NCBI RefSeq assembly: GCF_020194175.1
Contig: NZ_JADYVX010000005.1
Span: 1 to 64,000 of the forward strand
Length of the DNA: 64,000 bases
Reading direction: 5' to 3'
Origin: Bradyrhizobium sp. BRP22
GTDB lineage: Bacteria; Pseudomonadota; Alphaproteobacteria; Rhizobiales; Xanthobacteraceae
In this document: one piece after another, positions 49,574 through 57,625 of the stretch
Layout: each line of letters starts with the position of its first letter
Position numbering within the stretch: the stretch's first letter is position 1
Program-made: the position numbers and the translations under genes
Notes under the pieces: model-generated
Seen by the model: only the letters and a program-made list of their open reading frames with translations
The model's database searches: none
What the model was told of the DNA's origin: nothing

Positions 49574-49945
49574 TCAGGAAATCGATGGAGGGGCGCGTGC
49601 CTGCGCGTGAGAGCGTGCCCGCACATCGGTGAGACGGGACACGAAATCGAGCCAGGCCACCTGTTCGGGCGACCGCTCGATAGCGCCGGCAGTCATCTCC
49701 GGAGGATCCACCGGAGCGCCGCTCTGCAGCGCATTGCAGACAGAGCAGCAGCCGTCCCGGACATGCGGGCCGCCCTGATCTGTTTCGCCGGAACCGGTGG
49801 CGCTGCTGTCATGGCAGATGATGGCGGCGGCCAGCGGATCGGAGGCGGCTATCCCGGCCGCCCAGCACGCTGCGATCGGCGCAAAGATTTGCACCACCAG
49901 CGCAATCAGGAAAACGGGCAGAAAATTCTTCAGCCGCCGGCGCAT
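49574..49945 (-). CDS. DUF2946-type exported protein
   Basis: About 123 residues with an N-terminal basic stretch and one membrane segment (FLPVFLIALVVQIFAPIAACWA) that may be a signal peptide. It has a Cys-rich part (IICHD; RDGCCSVCNALQSG) typical of DUF2946 proteins found next to TonB receptors for copper. The start at 49945 gives MRRRLKNFLP; one four codons earlier is possible. First gene of the copper cluster, 84 bp upstream of the receptor, in the place of the periplasmic PcuA. Confidence 0.7.
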   Translation of the reverse strand: MRRRLKNFLPVFLIALVVQIFAPIAACWAAGIAASDPLAAAIICHDSSATGSGETDQGGPHVRDGCCSVCNALQSGAPVDPPEMTAGAIERSPEQVAWLDFVSRLTDVRARSHAQARAPPSIS

Positions 49946-50199
49946 CGCGAAACCCATCCGACTTCGGAACTAATCACTGCACCGGGCCGGAGTCGAGACC
50001 GGAAGCGCGGCCTTTTTGTCCGCGCAAGGAAATGATCCATTCGGATCAATGGAGCCTCGCCGCCCTACCCTTTTACCCCGAGGCGGGTCCCGTCCGCAGC
50101 TTTACAACCGATAGTGGCGAAATCCCAATCATTTCGCAGATTGCTCGAATTTTGAACAATCGTTGCCGAAATTGATGACAAAACAAAAAAGATGGTCTA

Positions 50200-50371
50200 C
50201 CAATTCGGGCTCAGGCCAGCCACAGCGCTGACGGTCTGGTGGTCCAAGTCTCGGGAGGAGCCCGGCGCGCACAAGCAGCGTCACCCCAACAATCAAGATC
50301 AAATCGAATTTTTGGGGAAAATAGGGTCGACACAGTTTCTCGAGCAGGGCTTGGTGCCCTGCTCTTTTTTC
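50200..50371 (+). ncRNA. structured leader or small RNA upstream of the globin gene
   Basis: Three foldable parts follow one another. A 7-bp closing stem CGGGCTC (50206-50212) / GAGCCCG (50258-50264) encloses further GC pairs. A CCCCAA (50284-50289) / TTGGGG (50312-50317) stem comes next, then a strong intrinsic terminator. The terminator ends only 24 bases before the globin ATG. It could be a small RNA or an attenuating leader. It matches no riboswitch or ncRNA class that I can recognise. Confidence 0.4.
50342..50371 (+). terminator. intrinsic terminator 24 bp before the globin start
   Basis: A perfect 9-bp stem GAGCAGGGC / GCCCTGCTC with a 5-base loop and a run of six T. It points toward the globin gene, leaving hardly any room for a promoter in between. 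Confidence 0.88.
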
Positions 50372-50395
50372 TTTGGGCCATCGCGATCGCTGATC

Positions 50396-50800
50396 ATGTC
50401 ATCGGCAAATCCGATCGAACGCAGCTTCGAACTTGCGACAGCGCGGTGCGCTGATCTGATGCCGCTGATCTATCGCCGCTTGTTCGCAGCGCATCCCGAA
50501 GCCGCGGCAATGTTTCGCACCGAAGGCAGCGAGCACGTCAAAGGCTCGATGCTGGCACTGACGATCGAAGCGATTCTCGATTTTGCGGGAGAGCGCAGCG
50601 GACGGTTTCGCATGATCGAATGCGAACTCTCCTCGCACGACGCTTACGGCACATCGCGCGAATTGTTCGTCGCGTTCTTCGCCGTGATCGCGGGCACGCT
50701 GAAAGACATTCTCGGCGTGCAGTGGACAGCGGACATCGATGCTGCGTGGCAAAAATTGCTGCGCGACATCGAAAGCATCGTGACGCCCGATGTCGGCTAG
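50396..50800 (+). CDS. globin-like heme protein
   Basis: A 134-residue single-domain globin. A-helix-like IERSFELATARCADLMPLIYRRLFAAHPEAAAMF is followed by helices and the proximal-histidine block ELSSHDAYGT (H81, Y84), then FVAFFAVIAGTLKDILG and a tryptophan-containing H helix. Single-domain globins bind O2 or NO; no reductase domain is attached. The start has no good ribosome site and lies 24 bp after a terminator, so expression may need read-through. Transcribed toward the sugar ABC operon. Confidence 0.8.
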   Translation: MSSANPIERSFELATARCADLMPLIYRRLFAAHPEAAAMFRTEGSEHVKGSMLALTIEAILDFAGERSGRFRMIECELSSHDAYGTSRELFVAFFAVIAGTLKDILGVQWTADIDAAWQKLLRDIESIVTPDVG

Positions 50801-50916
50801 CGTCGCCGCCGGATCGGAACCGGTGGCATGAACGCTGCGATTGTGACAGACTCTCCTTGATCCGCGGCGCGTGCAACAGACGCCGACGGCGCCAAACAAA
50901 TATCAGGGAGCGTGCG

Positions 50917-51939
50917 ATGCCAGGGAAGGACACATCCTCGAAAACCAGGCGCGAACTTCTTCAGACGGCGGCAGCCGGCGGCGCAGCGGCCGCGCTGCTC
51001 GGCGGAATTGGCGTGAGCCCGGCGCTCGCGGCGGAAGTTGGACGTTCCGAAAAACCGCTGAAGGCCGCGTTCTCCAATGCGGGCCTGCAGGCCACCTGGT
51101 GTGCGCAAGGCAAACAGGCGGCCGAATATTGGGGCAAGCTCTTCAACGTCGAGGTCACCTGGTTCGACGGCCAGCTCGATGCGGTGAAGCAGCGCGCGGC
51201 GATCGACAACATGGCATCGCAGAAATGGGATTTCGTCGCCATCCAGGCGTTCGGCATCGGCACGCTGACGCAGCCGGTGCAGAAGATGATCGACGCCGGC
51301 ACTCCCGTCATCGACATGGATACGCTGATCGCTCCGCTCGATCAGATCAACGTCCACTCCTTCCTCGCCCCCGACAACGAATTCATGGGCTCCTCGGTGA
51401 CCCAGGCGCTCGTCAATGCCATCGGCGGCAAGGGCAAGATCATCATGACGCAAGGCGCGCTCGGCCACACCGGCGCGCAGGGCCGCGCCAAGGGTTTCAA
51501 CTCGGTCGTGAAGCAGTATCCGAACATCGAGGTGCTCGACACCCAGCCGGCCGATTGGGATGTCTCCAAGACCGCGCGTCTGTGGGAGACCTACCTCACC
51601 AAATATCCGCAGATCGACGCTGCCTTCTTCCACAATGACGACATGGCGCTCGCCGCCTACAACATCATGAAGGCGCGCAACCGCACCAACATCCTGATCG
51701 GCGGCGTCGACGCCATGCCGCCGGCGATCCAGGCGGTGAGCGAAGGCCGCATGTTCGCGACCGTTCGGAACCCCTCGTGCCGCATTCACGGCGGCGCCAT
51801 CATCGCCGGCGTCGCCGCGGTGACCGCCGGCGAGAAGACGGGCCAGGGCATTCCAAAGAGCGTGGTAACCGACGGCCCTGTCGTAACCAAGGCCAACGCC
51901 CCAGGCATGCAGTGGATGGAGGATCACTTCCTGATCTGA
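50917..51939 (+). CDS. sugar ABC transporter substrate-binding protein
   Basis: A 340-residue periplasmic-binding protein of the ribose/galactose type (Peripla_BP_4). The N-terminus KTRRELLQTAAAGGAAAALL is a twin-arginine export signal. The mature part starts near residue 45 with LKAAFSNAGLQATWCAQ and contains AAFFHNDDMALAAYNIMKA, a hinge segment typical of the family. AGGGAG precedes the ATG. First gene of a three-gene import operon; substrate unknown. Confidence 0.88.
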   Translation: MPGKDTSSKTRRELLQTAAAGGAAAALLGGIGVSPALAAEVGRSEKPLKAAFSNAGLQATWCAQGKQAAEYWGKLFNVEVTWFDGQLDAVKQRAAIDNMASQKWDFVAIQAFGIGTLTQPVQKMIDAGTPVIDMDTLIAPLDQINVHSFLAPDNEFMGSSVTQALVNAIGGKGKIIMTQGALGHTGAQGRAKGFNSVVKQYPNIEVLDTQPADWDVSKTARLWETYLTKYPQIDAAFFHNDDMALAAYNIMKARNRTNILIGGVDAMPPAIQAVSEGRMFATVRNPSCRIHGGAIIAGVAAVTAGEKTGQGIPKSVVTDGPVVTKANAPGMQWMEDHFLI

Positions 51940-51948
51940 GCCGCCCGC

Positions 51949-53451
51949 ATGCCACAGGGACGCTCACCCATCCTCGAGTTGAAGGAGATCACGAAGGCTT
52001 TCGGCGGTGTCGAAGCGCTTCGTGGGGTCGACTTCGCGCTCTACGCCGGCGAGATCCACGGTCTCGTCGGCGAGAACGGCGCGGGAAAAAGCACGCTGAT
52101 GAAGATCATCGCCGGCGTGCATCCGGAATTCTCCGGCCACTTCGCACTCGACGGGCGCGAGACCCGTTTCCGCTCGGCGCGCGACGCGCATGCGGCCGGT
52201 GTCGCCATGGTGCACCAGGAGCTCAGCGTCGCGCCCGATCTTTCCGTTGCCGAAAACGTCTTCCTCGGGGCACAGCCGACCAACCGTTTCGGCATGGTTC
52301 AATGGCGGCGAATGGCGCGCGAGGCGGGCGAGCAGCTTGCGCGCTTCGGCATCGACGTCGATCCGATGACGCGGCTCGGCGATCTGCCCATCGGTCTGCA
52401 GCAATTGATCGAGATCGCCCGGGTGCTGTTTTCCGGCGCCCGCATCATCATTCTGGACGAGCCGACCTCTGCGCTCTCTCCGCCCGAGGTCGAGCGCTTG
52501 TTCGCGACCTTGCGACGTTTGCGCGAGGGGGGCACCGGCATCGTCTTCATCTCCCATTTCATCGAGGACATCCTGCGCATCTCCGACACGGTGACGGTGT
52601 TCCGCAACGGACGGAAAGTCCACGAGACCGAAGCTGCCGCGACCAGCAAGGCCGCGCTGATCGAAGCGATGATCGGCAAGGGCCGCGAGGCGCTGGAGGA
52701 GACCTATGCCCACGATATCACGCTGCCGCCGCGCGGCGACCGGCCCGTGGTCCTGAAGGCCGACGCGCTGTCGCTCGCCCGCAGCGTCCAGGACGTCTCG
52801 TTCGAGGTGCGCGCCGGCGAAGTGCTCGGCATCTACGGCTTCATGGGATGCGGTCAGCTGGAGTTGGCGCGGGTGCTGTTTGGCAAGATCAAACCGGACA
52901 GCGGCACGCTGGTCATCGACGGCGACCGCACAGCCTTCCGCAGCACCGCCGCCGCCCGCCGCGCCGGCGTCGCCTTCGTGCCCGAGAGCCGCCGCGCCAT
53001 GCTGTTCCACCAGGAGCCGGTCTACAAGAACATCTCGATCAGCGTGCTTGATCGGATATCCGCCCTTCTGCTCAAGCCGTCGCGCGAGCGGTCGATTGCC
53101 GTCCGGCAGGTCGAGCAGTTGCAGATCCGGCCGGCCGCCGTCGAGCTCGATCTCGGCATGCTCTCGGGCGGCAATCAGCAGAAGGTCGCGCTCGCGAAGT
53201 GGCTGAGCTATCCGCCCCGGGTGCTGGTGCTGTGCGAGCCGACCCGCGGCATGGATGTCGGGGCCAAGAACGATGTCATCAACATCGTCCGCGAGCTCAG
53301 CGGCAAAGGGCTCGCCATCATCGTGCTGTCGACCGAGCCGGAGACGGTGCTGTCGCTTGCCGATCGCATCATCGTCATGAAGCGCGGCGCGGTGGTGCGC
53401 GAATTCGCGGGCGAGGTGGTCAGCAAGGACCGCCTGCTCGAGGCAGCCTGA
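51949..53451 (+). CDS. sugar ABC transporter ATPase (tandem, RbsA-like)
   Basis: A 500-residue protein with two ABC domains. Domain 1 (about residues 5-240) has Walker A GENGAGKST and Walker B IIILDEPTSALS. Its signature is degenerate (LPIGLQQLIEIARVL). Domain 2 (about 255-495) has a non-canonical P-loop region GFMGCGQLELARVLFG and a good LSGGNQQKVALAKWL signature. This asymmetry is normal in RbsA/MglA/XylG proteins. Ten bases after the binding-protein stop. Confidence 0.92.
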   Translation: MPQGRSPILELKEITKAFGGVEALRGVDFALYAGEIHGLVGENGAGKSTLMKIIAGVHPEFSGHFALDGRETRFRSARDAHAAGVAMVHQELSVAPDLSVAENVFLGAQPTNRFGMVQWRRMAREAGEQLARFGIDVDPMTRLGDLPIGLQQLIEIARVLFSGARIIILDEPTSALSPPEVERLFATLRRLREGGTGIVFISHFIEDILRISDTVTVFRNGRKVHETEAAATSKAALIEAMIGKGREALEETYAHDITLPPRGDRPVVLKADALSLARSVQDVSFEVRAGEVLGIYGFMGCGQLELARVLFGKIKPDSGTLVIDGDRTAFRSTAAARRAGVAFVPESRRAMLFHQEPVYKNISISVLDRISALLLKPSRERSIAVRQVEQLQIRPAAVELDLGMLSGGNQQKVALAKWLSYPPRVLVLCEPTRGMDVGAKNDVINIVRELSGKGLAIIVLSTEPETVLSLADRIIVMKRGAVVREFAGEVVSKDRLLEAA

Positions 53452-53462
53452 CGGAGAACGGC

Positions 53463-54497
53463 ATGACAAGCAGCGAAGGGGTGACTGCATCAGTGCATCG
53501 GGGCGGGCAGCGCAGCGCCGCCGCAATCCTGCGCTCGCAGATGCGCAACGTCGCGCCGTTCCTGACGCTGATCATCCTGAGCGCGTTCTTTGCGATCGCA
53601 AGTCCCTCCTTCGCGACCCTCGACAATCTCGGCAATATCCTGACGCAAGTCTCCGTCACCGGCATCATCGCCGTCGGTCTGACCTTTGTGATCCTCTGCG
53701 CCGAGATCGATCTCTCGATCGCGGCGATCGCCAACGTCACCGGCATTGCGGTTGCCTACTTCACGCTGCAGGAATCCTATGTGAACATCGCCAATGTCCC
53801 GCTGCCGGGCTGGGCGGCGATCCTGCTGTCATTGGCACTCTGTGCACTGCTCGGCCTCGTCAATGCGCTGGGGCTGACCGTAATCGGCATCCCCTCCTTC
53901 ATCATGACACTCGCGATGATGCAGATCGCGGCCGGCATCTCGGCGCTGCTGGTGCGCGGCCAGATCGCCTACAAGGTGCCTGACCTGGTCGTGACACTCG
54001 GCTCGGGCTCGATCGGCGGCATTCCATGGATCGTAATCGTCGCGGCGGTGATGCTGCTCGGCGGCCATCTGGTGCTCACCTACACGCGCTTCGGCCGCTA
54101 CGTCTACATGGTCGGCGGCAATCGCGAGGCGGCCGAATACTCCGGGCTCAACGTCAAGCTGATCCTCGGCAGCGTCATGGTGATCTCCGCGGTCTGCTCC
54201 GGCATCGCCGGCATGCTCGGCGTGGCGCATTTCGGCAGCGCGCAGCAGAATGAATTCGACACCTACCTGCTCGATTCGATCGCCGCCGTCGTGGTCGGCG
54301 GCACCAGCCTGTTCGGCGGCCGCGGCGGCATCGGCAACACCATTGTGGGACTGTTCGTGCTCGGCGTCCTCAACAACGGCCTCGACCACGTCAATATCGA
54401 CAGTTTCCTGAAGATCCTGATCCGCGGCCTGATCCTGCTCGCCGCATTGGTGATCAATGTCTATGCGCAGCGGCTGCGAGCGCGGGCGGCGGAATAG
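53463..54497 (+). CDS. sugar ABC transporter permease (RbsC-like)
   Basis: A 344-residue inner-membrane protein with about ten helices of the BPD_transp_2 family. FVILCAEIDLSIAAIANVTG and GNREAAEYSGLNV are the conserved blocks, as is VVVGGTSLFGGRGGIGNTIVG. The ATG at 53463 is 11 bases after the ATPase stop. Its TAG stop is directly adjacent to the stop of the convergent GntR gene, without a terminator. Confidence 0.92.
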   Translation: MTSSEGVTASVHRGGQRSAAAILRSQMRNVAPFLTLIILSAFFAIASPSFATLDNLGNILTQVSVTGIIAVGLTFVILCAEIDLSIAAIANVTGIAVAYFTLQESYVNIANVPLPGWAAILLSLALCALLGLVNALGLTVIGIPSFIMTLAMMQIAAGISALLVRGQIAYKVPDLVVTLGSGSIGGIPWIVIVAAVMLLGGHLVLTYTRFGRYVYMVGGNREAAEYSGLNVKLILGSVMVISAVCSGIAGMLGVAHFGSAQQNEFDTYLLDSIAAVVVGGTSLFGGRGGIGNTIVGLFVLGVLNNGLDHVNIDSFLKILIRGLILLAALVINVYAQRLRARAAE

Positions 54498-55535
54498 TCA
54501 GCTCGAACCCGTTTCCTTGAAAGGCGACAGATAGGGCGGCAGCGGCAAGCGCTCCGCCCTCGAGAAAATCTCGAAACGTTCGAGCCAGCGCGTTGCCGCC
54601 GAGCCCAGATGCTCGCGCAACAGTTTGGCGGCCTTGCGAACATTGTCGCGGCGGAGCTGCTCGATGATCGCAAGATGCTCCTCCAAGGCATCGTGCATGG
54701 TCCCCTGCGGAACGCTCAAGGTGGAATCCAGCAGATAGAGGGTTGGCACGAACAGAATATGCGTCCGCTGCAGCGCCTTGACGATCTCGCGATTGGGGCA
54801 ATGGTCCAGCAGGCGGATATGCAGGTCGGTTTCAAGTTGGCCAACCGGCCCGATTTCGACCGGACCATTCGATATCGCGCGCCGCAGGTCTGCATGCATG
54901 CGTTCGAGTTCCGCGGCAGGCGCCAGCGGCGCGGCGCGCACGAGCGCTTCCGGCTCGAGGATCGCGCGGATCTCGAACAGTTCACGAATCTTGTCCGCTG
55001 AGACGTGAGGCGCGATCCAGTGGCCGAGCCCGTCCTTGCCGACCATCCCCACGCTGTGCATGCGGGCCAGCACATCGCGGGCGACGGTGCGGCTGACGTT
55101 GAAGAATTCGGCCAATGCAGCCTCGGTGATCCTCACCGATCCGAACAGCACGCGGATGCACAGTTCCTGCTCGACCTTCTTGTAGACCCGTTCCCATTGC
55201 GGCAGCGGAGCGATCCTCAATTCGCCGAGCGAGGCGATCTGTCCGACATGCTCGGCCTTCGGCCGGCCGGCGACCTGATAACCCCGCCCCTCCAACGGAC
55301 GGACGATCTTCGCCTCGCACAGCGCCCGCAGCGCGTGCCGGGCCGGTGAACGGCTGATGCCGAAGGCCTTGGCGACCTGCACTTCGAGCAGTTTCTCGCC
55401 TGGCCTGATCCGCCCCTGCTCGATCATGTCCTTGAGCAACAGAAATGCGTCCCGCTGCATCGACGTCTTCTCGAATGCTTCGGCAGCAGCGGCGGCTTGC
55501 GGTGACGCTTTCATGTTCCCAACGTCTGGTTGCAT
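54498..55535 (-). CDS. GntR-family regulator with two winged-helix domains
   Basis: A 345-residue regulator. A GntR winged helix spans about residues 27-90 (QRDAFLLLKDMIEQGRIRPGEKLLE, then ISRSPARHALRALCEA). A second winged-helix-like part spans about 118-172 (VEQELCIRVLFGSVRITEAALAEFFNVSRTVARDVLARMH). An FCD ligand domain (about 185-325, ELFEIRAILEPEALVRAA) follows. Ordinary FCD regulators are about 220-250 residues with one DNA-binding domain. An ATG at 55514 is an alternative start. It closes the dioxygenase-hydrolase operon and probably controls it through the palindrome at 57488-57511. Confidence 0.85.
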   Translation of the reverse strand: MQPDVGNMKASPQAAAAAEAFEKTSMQRDAFLLLKDMIEQGRIRPGEKLLEVQVAKAFGISRSPARHALRALCEAKIVRPLEGRGYQVAGRPKAEHVGQIASLGELRIAPLPQWERVYKKVEQELCIRVLFGSVRITEAALAEFFNVSRTVARDVLARMHSVGMVGKDGLGHWIAPHVSADKIRELFEIRAILEPEALVRAAPLAPAAELERMHADLRRAISNGPVEIGPVGQLETDLHIRLLDHCPNREIVKALQRTHILFVPTLYLLDSTLSVPQGTMHDALEEHLAIIEQLRRDNVRKAAKLLREHLGSAATRWLERFEIFSRAERLPLPPYLSPFKETGSS

Positions 55536-55583
55536 AACTCGCCGGACCTCAGCCGGCGAACAGTCCCTCGCGAATATATACCT

Positions 55584-56609
55584 TCATCGCAGGAACGCGC
55601 CTATCTGCCGGTTCAGCTCGGAGGCGGCGGCTGAATCCGTTGCGCTGGCAACCTGGTGGCCGGCATCCGACATCACCTCCACCAGTCTGCAATCGGCAAT
55701 ATGCTGTGCTGCCCAGCGTCCGGCTTCCACCGGATTATAGAGATCCAGCGGCGGAATCGCGATCAGCGTCCGCGCCCGGATCGATCGCAGCGCGGCGACC
55801 GTATCTCCCTGAAAGCCGGGCGTCCCGCCGACATCATGATTGTCATAGGCCCACGACTGATAGATCCAATCCAGCGGATCGAACCCCTGCTCCAGCCATA
55901 ACCGTGTCCGATCCGAGAGCCAGCGTCTGATCTCGTCCGGACCTTTGAACTGCCGGTCGATATGGTGCGGCGTCCGCGCGCACAGAAGCTGCATGATCGC
56001 GCTCCAGCTCTCCCAGCGGCTCGCGAGCTGGTCCGGATATGCATTCGGGTCCGCCGCATGGCTTTGCAGGGCAAGCCGCGCGGCATGATTGACGGCACCC
56101 GACCAGGCGGTCGTCTTCGCCATTGGCGTCATCGCTACGACACGCCGCACGATGTCGGGATAGGAGACGGCCCATTGCAGCGCCTGCATGCCGCCCATCG
56201 AGGCGCCGATCACGAGATCGACGGTCTCGATGCCGAGATGCTGCATCAACAGCCTCTGGCTGTTCACCATGTCGCGGATGGTGAACCGGGGAAAGTCCAG
56301 CCGCGGCTGCCGGCGCGACAGTGACGGCGAACTGCTCAGGCCGTTGCCGATCGCATCGATCGCAAAGACCTTGATACGGCCGGGATCGAGCGCCCGGCCC
56401 GGCCCGATCAGGAAATCCAGCCGGTGATGGCTGCTTCCGATGGCGCAGAGCGCAACCACCACCGGAAGCGAGCGATCATCGATGTCGCCATGCACGGCAT
56501 AGGAAAGCTCGAAGTCCTCGATCGCTTCCCCGCTCTCCAGCACAAGACGCGGCAGGTTGAGCCGGCCGTGCGGTGCATCGATCCAGCCGGGCTGCATGGG
56601 TGGGTGCAT
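55584..56609 (-). CDS. alpha/beta hydrolase of the MetX-like family
   Basis: A 341-residue alpha/beta-hydrolase with the homoserine acetyltransferase-like layout. The nucleophile elbow is GASMGGMQAL (Ser near 136), the acid is in PPLDLYNPVEAG and the histidine in SDAGHQVAS. True MetX proteins are longer (370-400 residues) and keep the substrate-binding GGPxxPRPR-type N-terminus, missing here. A catabolic hydrolase or acyltransferase is therefore more likely. It begins 20 bases after the dioxygenase stop, in one transcript with it. Confidence 0.82.
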   Translation of the reverse strand: MHPPMQPGWIDAPHGRLNLPRLVLESGEAIEDFELSYAVHGDIDDRSLPVVVALCAIGSSHHRLDFLIGPGRALDPGRIKVFAIDAIGNGLSSSPSLSRRQPRLDFPRFTIRDMVNSQRLLMQHLGIETVDLVIGASMGGMQALQWAVSYPDIVRRVVAMTPMAKTTAWSGAVNHAARLALQSHAADPNAYPDQLASRWESWSAIMQLLCARTPHHIDRQFKGPDEIRRWLSDRTRLWLEQGFDPLDWIYQSWAYDNHDVGGTPGFQGDTVAALRSIRARTLIAIPPLDLYNPVEAGRWAAQHIADCRLVEVMSDAGHQVASATDSAAASELNRQIGAFLR

Positions 56610-56628
56610 GGTTCTTTCAGTGCCGGAC

Positions 56629-57453
56629 TTATGCCGGGACCTTCACTCCCTTATAGAGGATCTTCACCGAACGTTCGTGCTGCTTCCTGTGAAACTCGAC
56701 CGCGACCGGATCCAGGTCGCGGGTCGGAATCGGCTCATGCTCGAAGGTCCTGTAGGTGTCGACGCCACGCACCAGCGAGGCGCTGTCCTCCCCTTCGAGC
56801 TGGCGCACCGATGTCGGCATGTAGCGGATCGCAAAGCCGATGCGGCGGCGCTTCGAAGGATTGGGCGCCGAGCCATGGATCAGGCGCACATGGTGCAACG
56901 ACATTTCGCCGGGCTCGAGTTCGAGCATGACCGCCGATTTCGGATCGACATCGACAGCGACTTCCTGTCCGCGCGTCAGCATGTTGTTCTTGGAGAACGT
57001 ATCGCGATGCGGGATCTGATCCTGCAGATGCGTGCCGGGCACGACTTCCAGCGCGCCGTTCGCCTTATTGCTCTCCGACAGCGCGACCCACGCGGTGACG
57101 ACATCCGGGCTCGACAGGCCCCAATAGGTGGAGTCCTGATGCCATGACACGAAGGACGGGTCTTCCGCTTCCTTGATGAAGAAGCTGCTGGCCCAGCACA
57201 GGATGTTCTCGCCGTAGAGATCCTCGATCGCATCAACGATGCGCTCTTCGCGGATCAAGTCGTTCAGCCAGGTGAACAGGAGATGGCTCCGTCCGCGCAG
57301 CGACCCGCTGAGCGGACCGCCGGTGCTTCGCTCGAACGCTTCCAGCTTCTCGCGGATCGACGCCGCTCGCTCGGTCGAGATCGCGCGGATAGGAGCGACA
57401 TATCCATCCTTCCAAAAGCCCTCGACTTGCTCGGGCGACAACACCTTCGGCAT
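56629..57453 (-). CDS. phytanoyl-CoA dioxygenase-family protein
   Basis: A 274-residue Fe(II)/2-oxoglutarate oxygenase of the PhyH type. The iron triad is H105 and D107 (SWHQDSTYWG) with H193 (RLIHGSAPNPS), and an Arg in KRRRIGFAIRY just after can bind 2-oxoglutarate. The domain is full length. The ATG at 57453 gives MPKVLSPEQVEGF; an earlier ATG at 57504 lies in the operator palindrome and is unlikely. Substrate unknown; many PhyH proteins hydroxylate small metabolites. First gene of the dioxygenase-hydrolase-GntR unit, divergent from a binding protein. Confidence 0.87.
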   Translation of the reverse strand: MPKVLSPEQVEGFWKDGYVAPIRAISTERAASIREKLEAFERSTGGPLSGSLRGRSHLLFTWLNDLIREERIVDAIEDLYGENILCWASSFFIKEAEDPSFVSWHQDSTYWGLSSPDVVTAWVALSESNKANGALEVVPGTHLQDQIPHRDTFSKNNMLTRGQEVAVDVDPKSAVMLELEPGEMSLHHVRLIHGSAPNPSKRRRIGFAIRYMPTSVRQLEGEDSASLVRGVDTYRTFEHEPIPTRDLDPVAVEFHRKQHERSVKILYKGVKVPA

Positions 57454-57487
57454 TTGCTTCTCCCTTATCGTTCTTGCCCTTCTTATG

Positions 57488-57511
57488 ATGTACATTGCAT
57501 TCAATGTACAT
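57488..57511. promoter_or_regulatory. palindromic operator between the dioxygenase and binding-protein genes
   Basis: A perfect inverted repeat with 9-bp arms ATGTACATT / AATGTACAT and a 6-base spacer. It lies 35 bp upstream of the dioxygenase start and 114 bp upstream of the divergent binding-protein start, where one regulator could control both. The GntR protein at 54498 is the obvious candidate. Confidence 0.65.
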
Positions 57512-57625
57512 TAATGGCAGGATACTGCGTCAAGTTCGGACCGGTCAACCCTCCAGGCGGTCCGGCCGGACGAAGCAATGAGGCCGCGCGAAGAAAGCGG
57601 CCCGCACAAGCTAGGGAGAGTTCCA

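Noticed and set aside
55584..56609. Assignment of the hydrolase as MetX homoserine O-acetyltransferase
   Set aside because: The catalytic triad fits the superfamily, but the protein is short, lacks the MetX N-terminal substrate motif and sits in a catabolic-looking operon.
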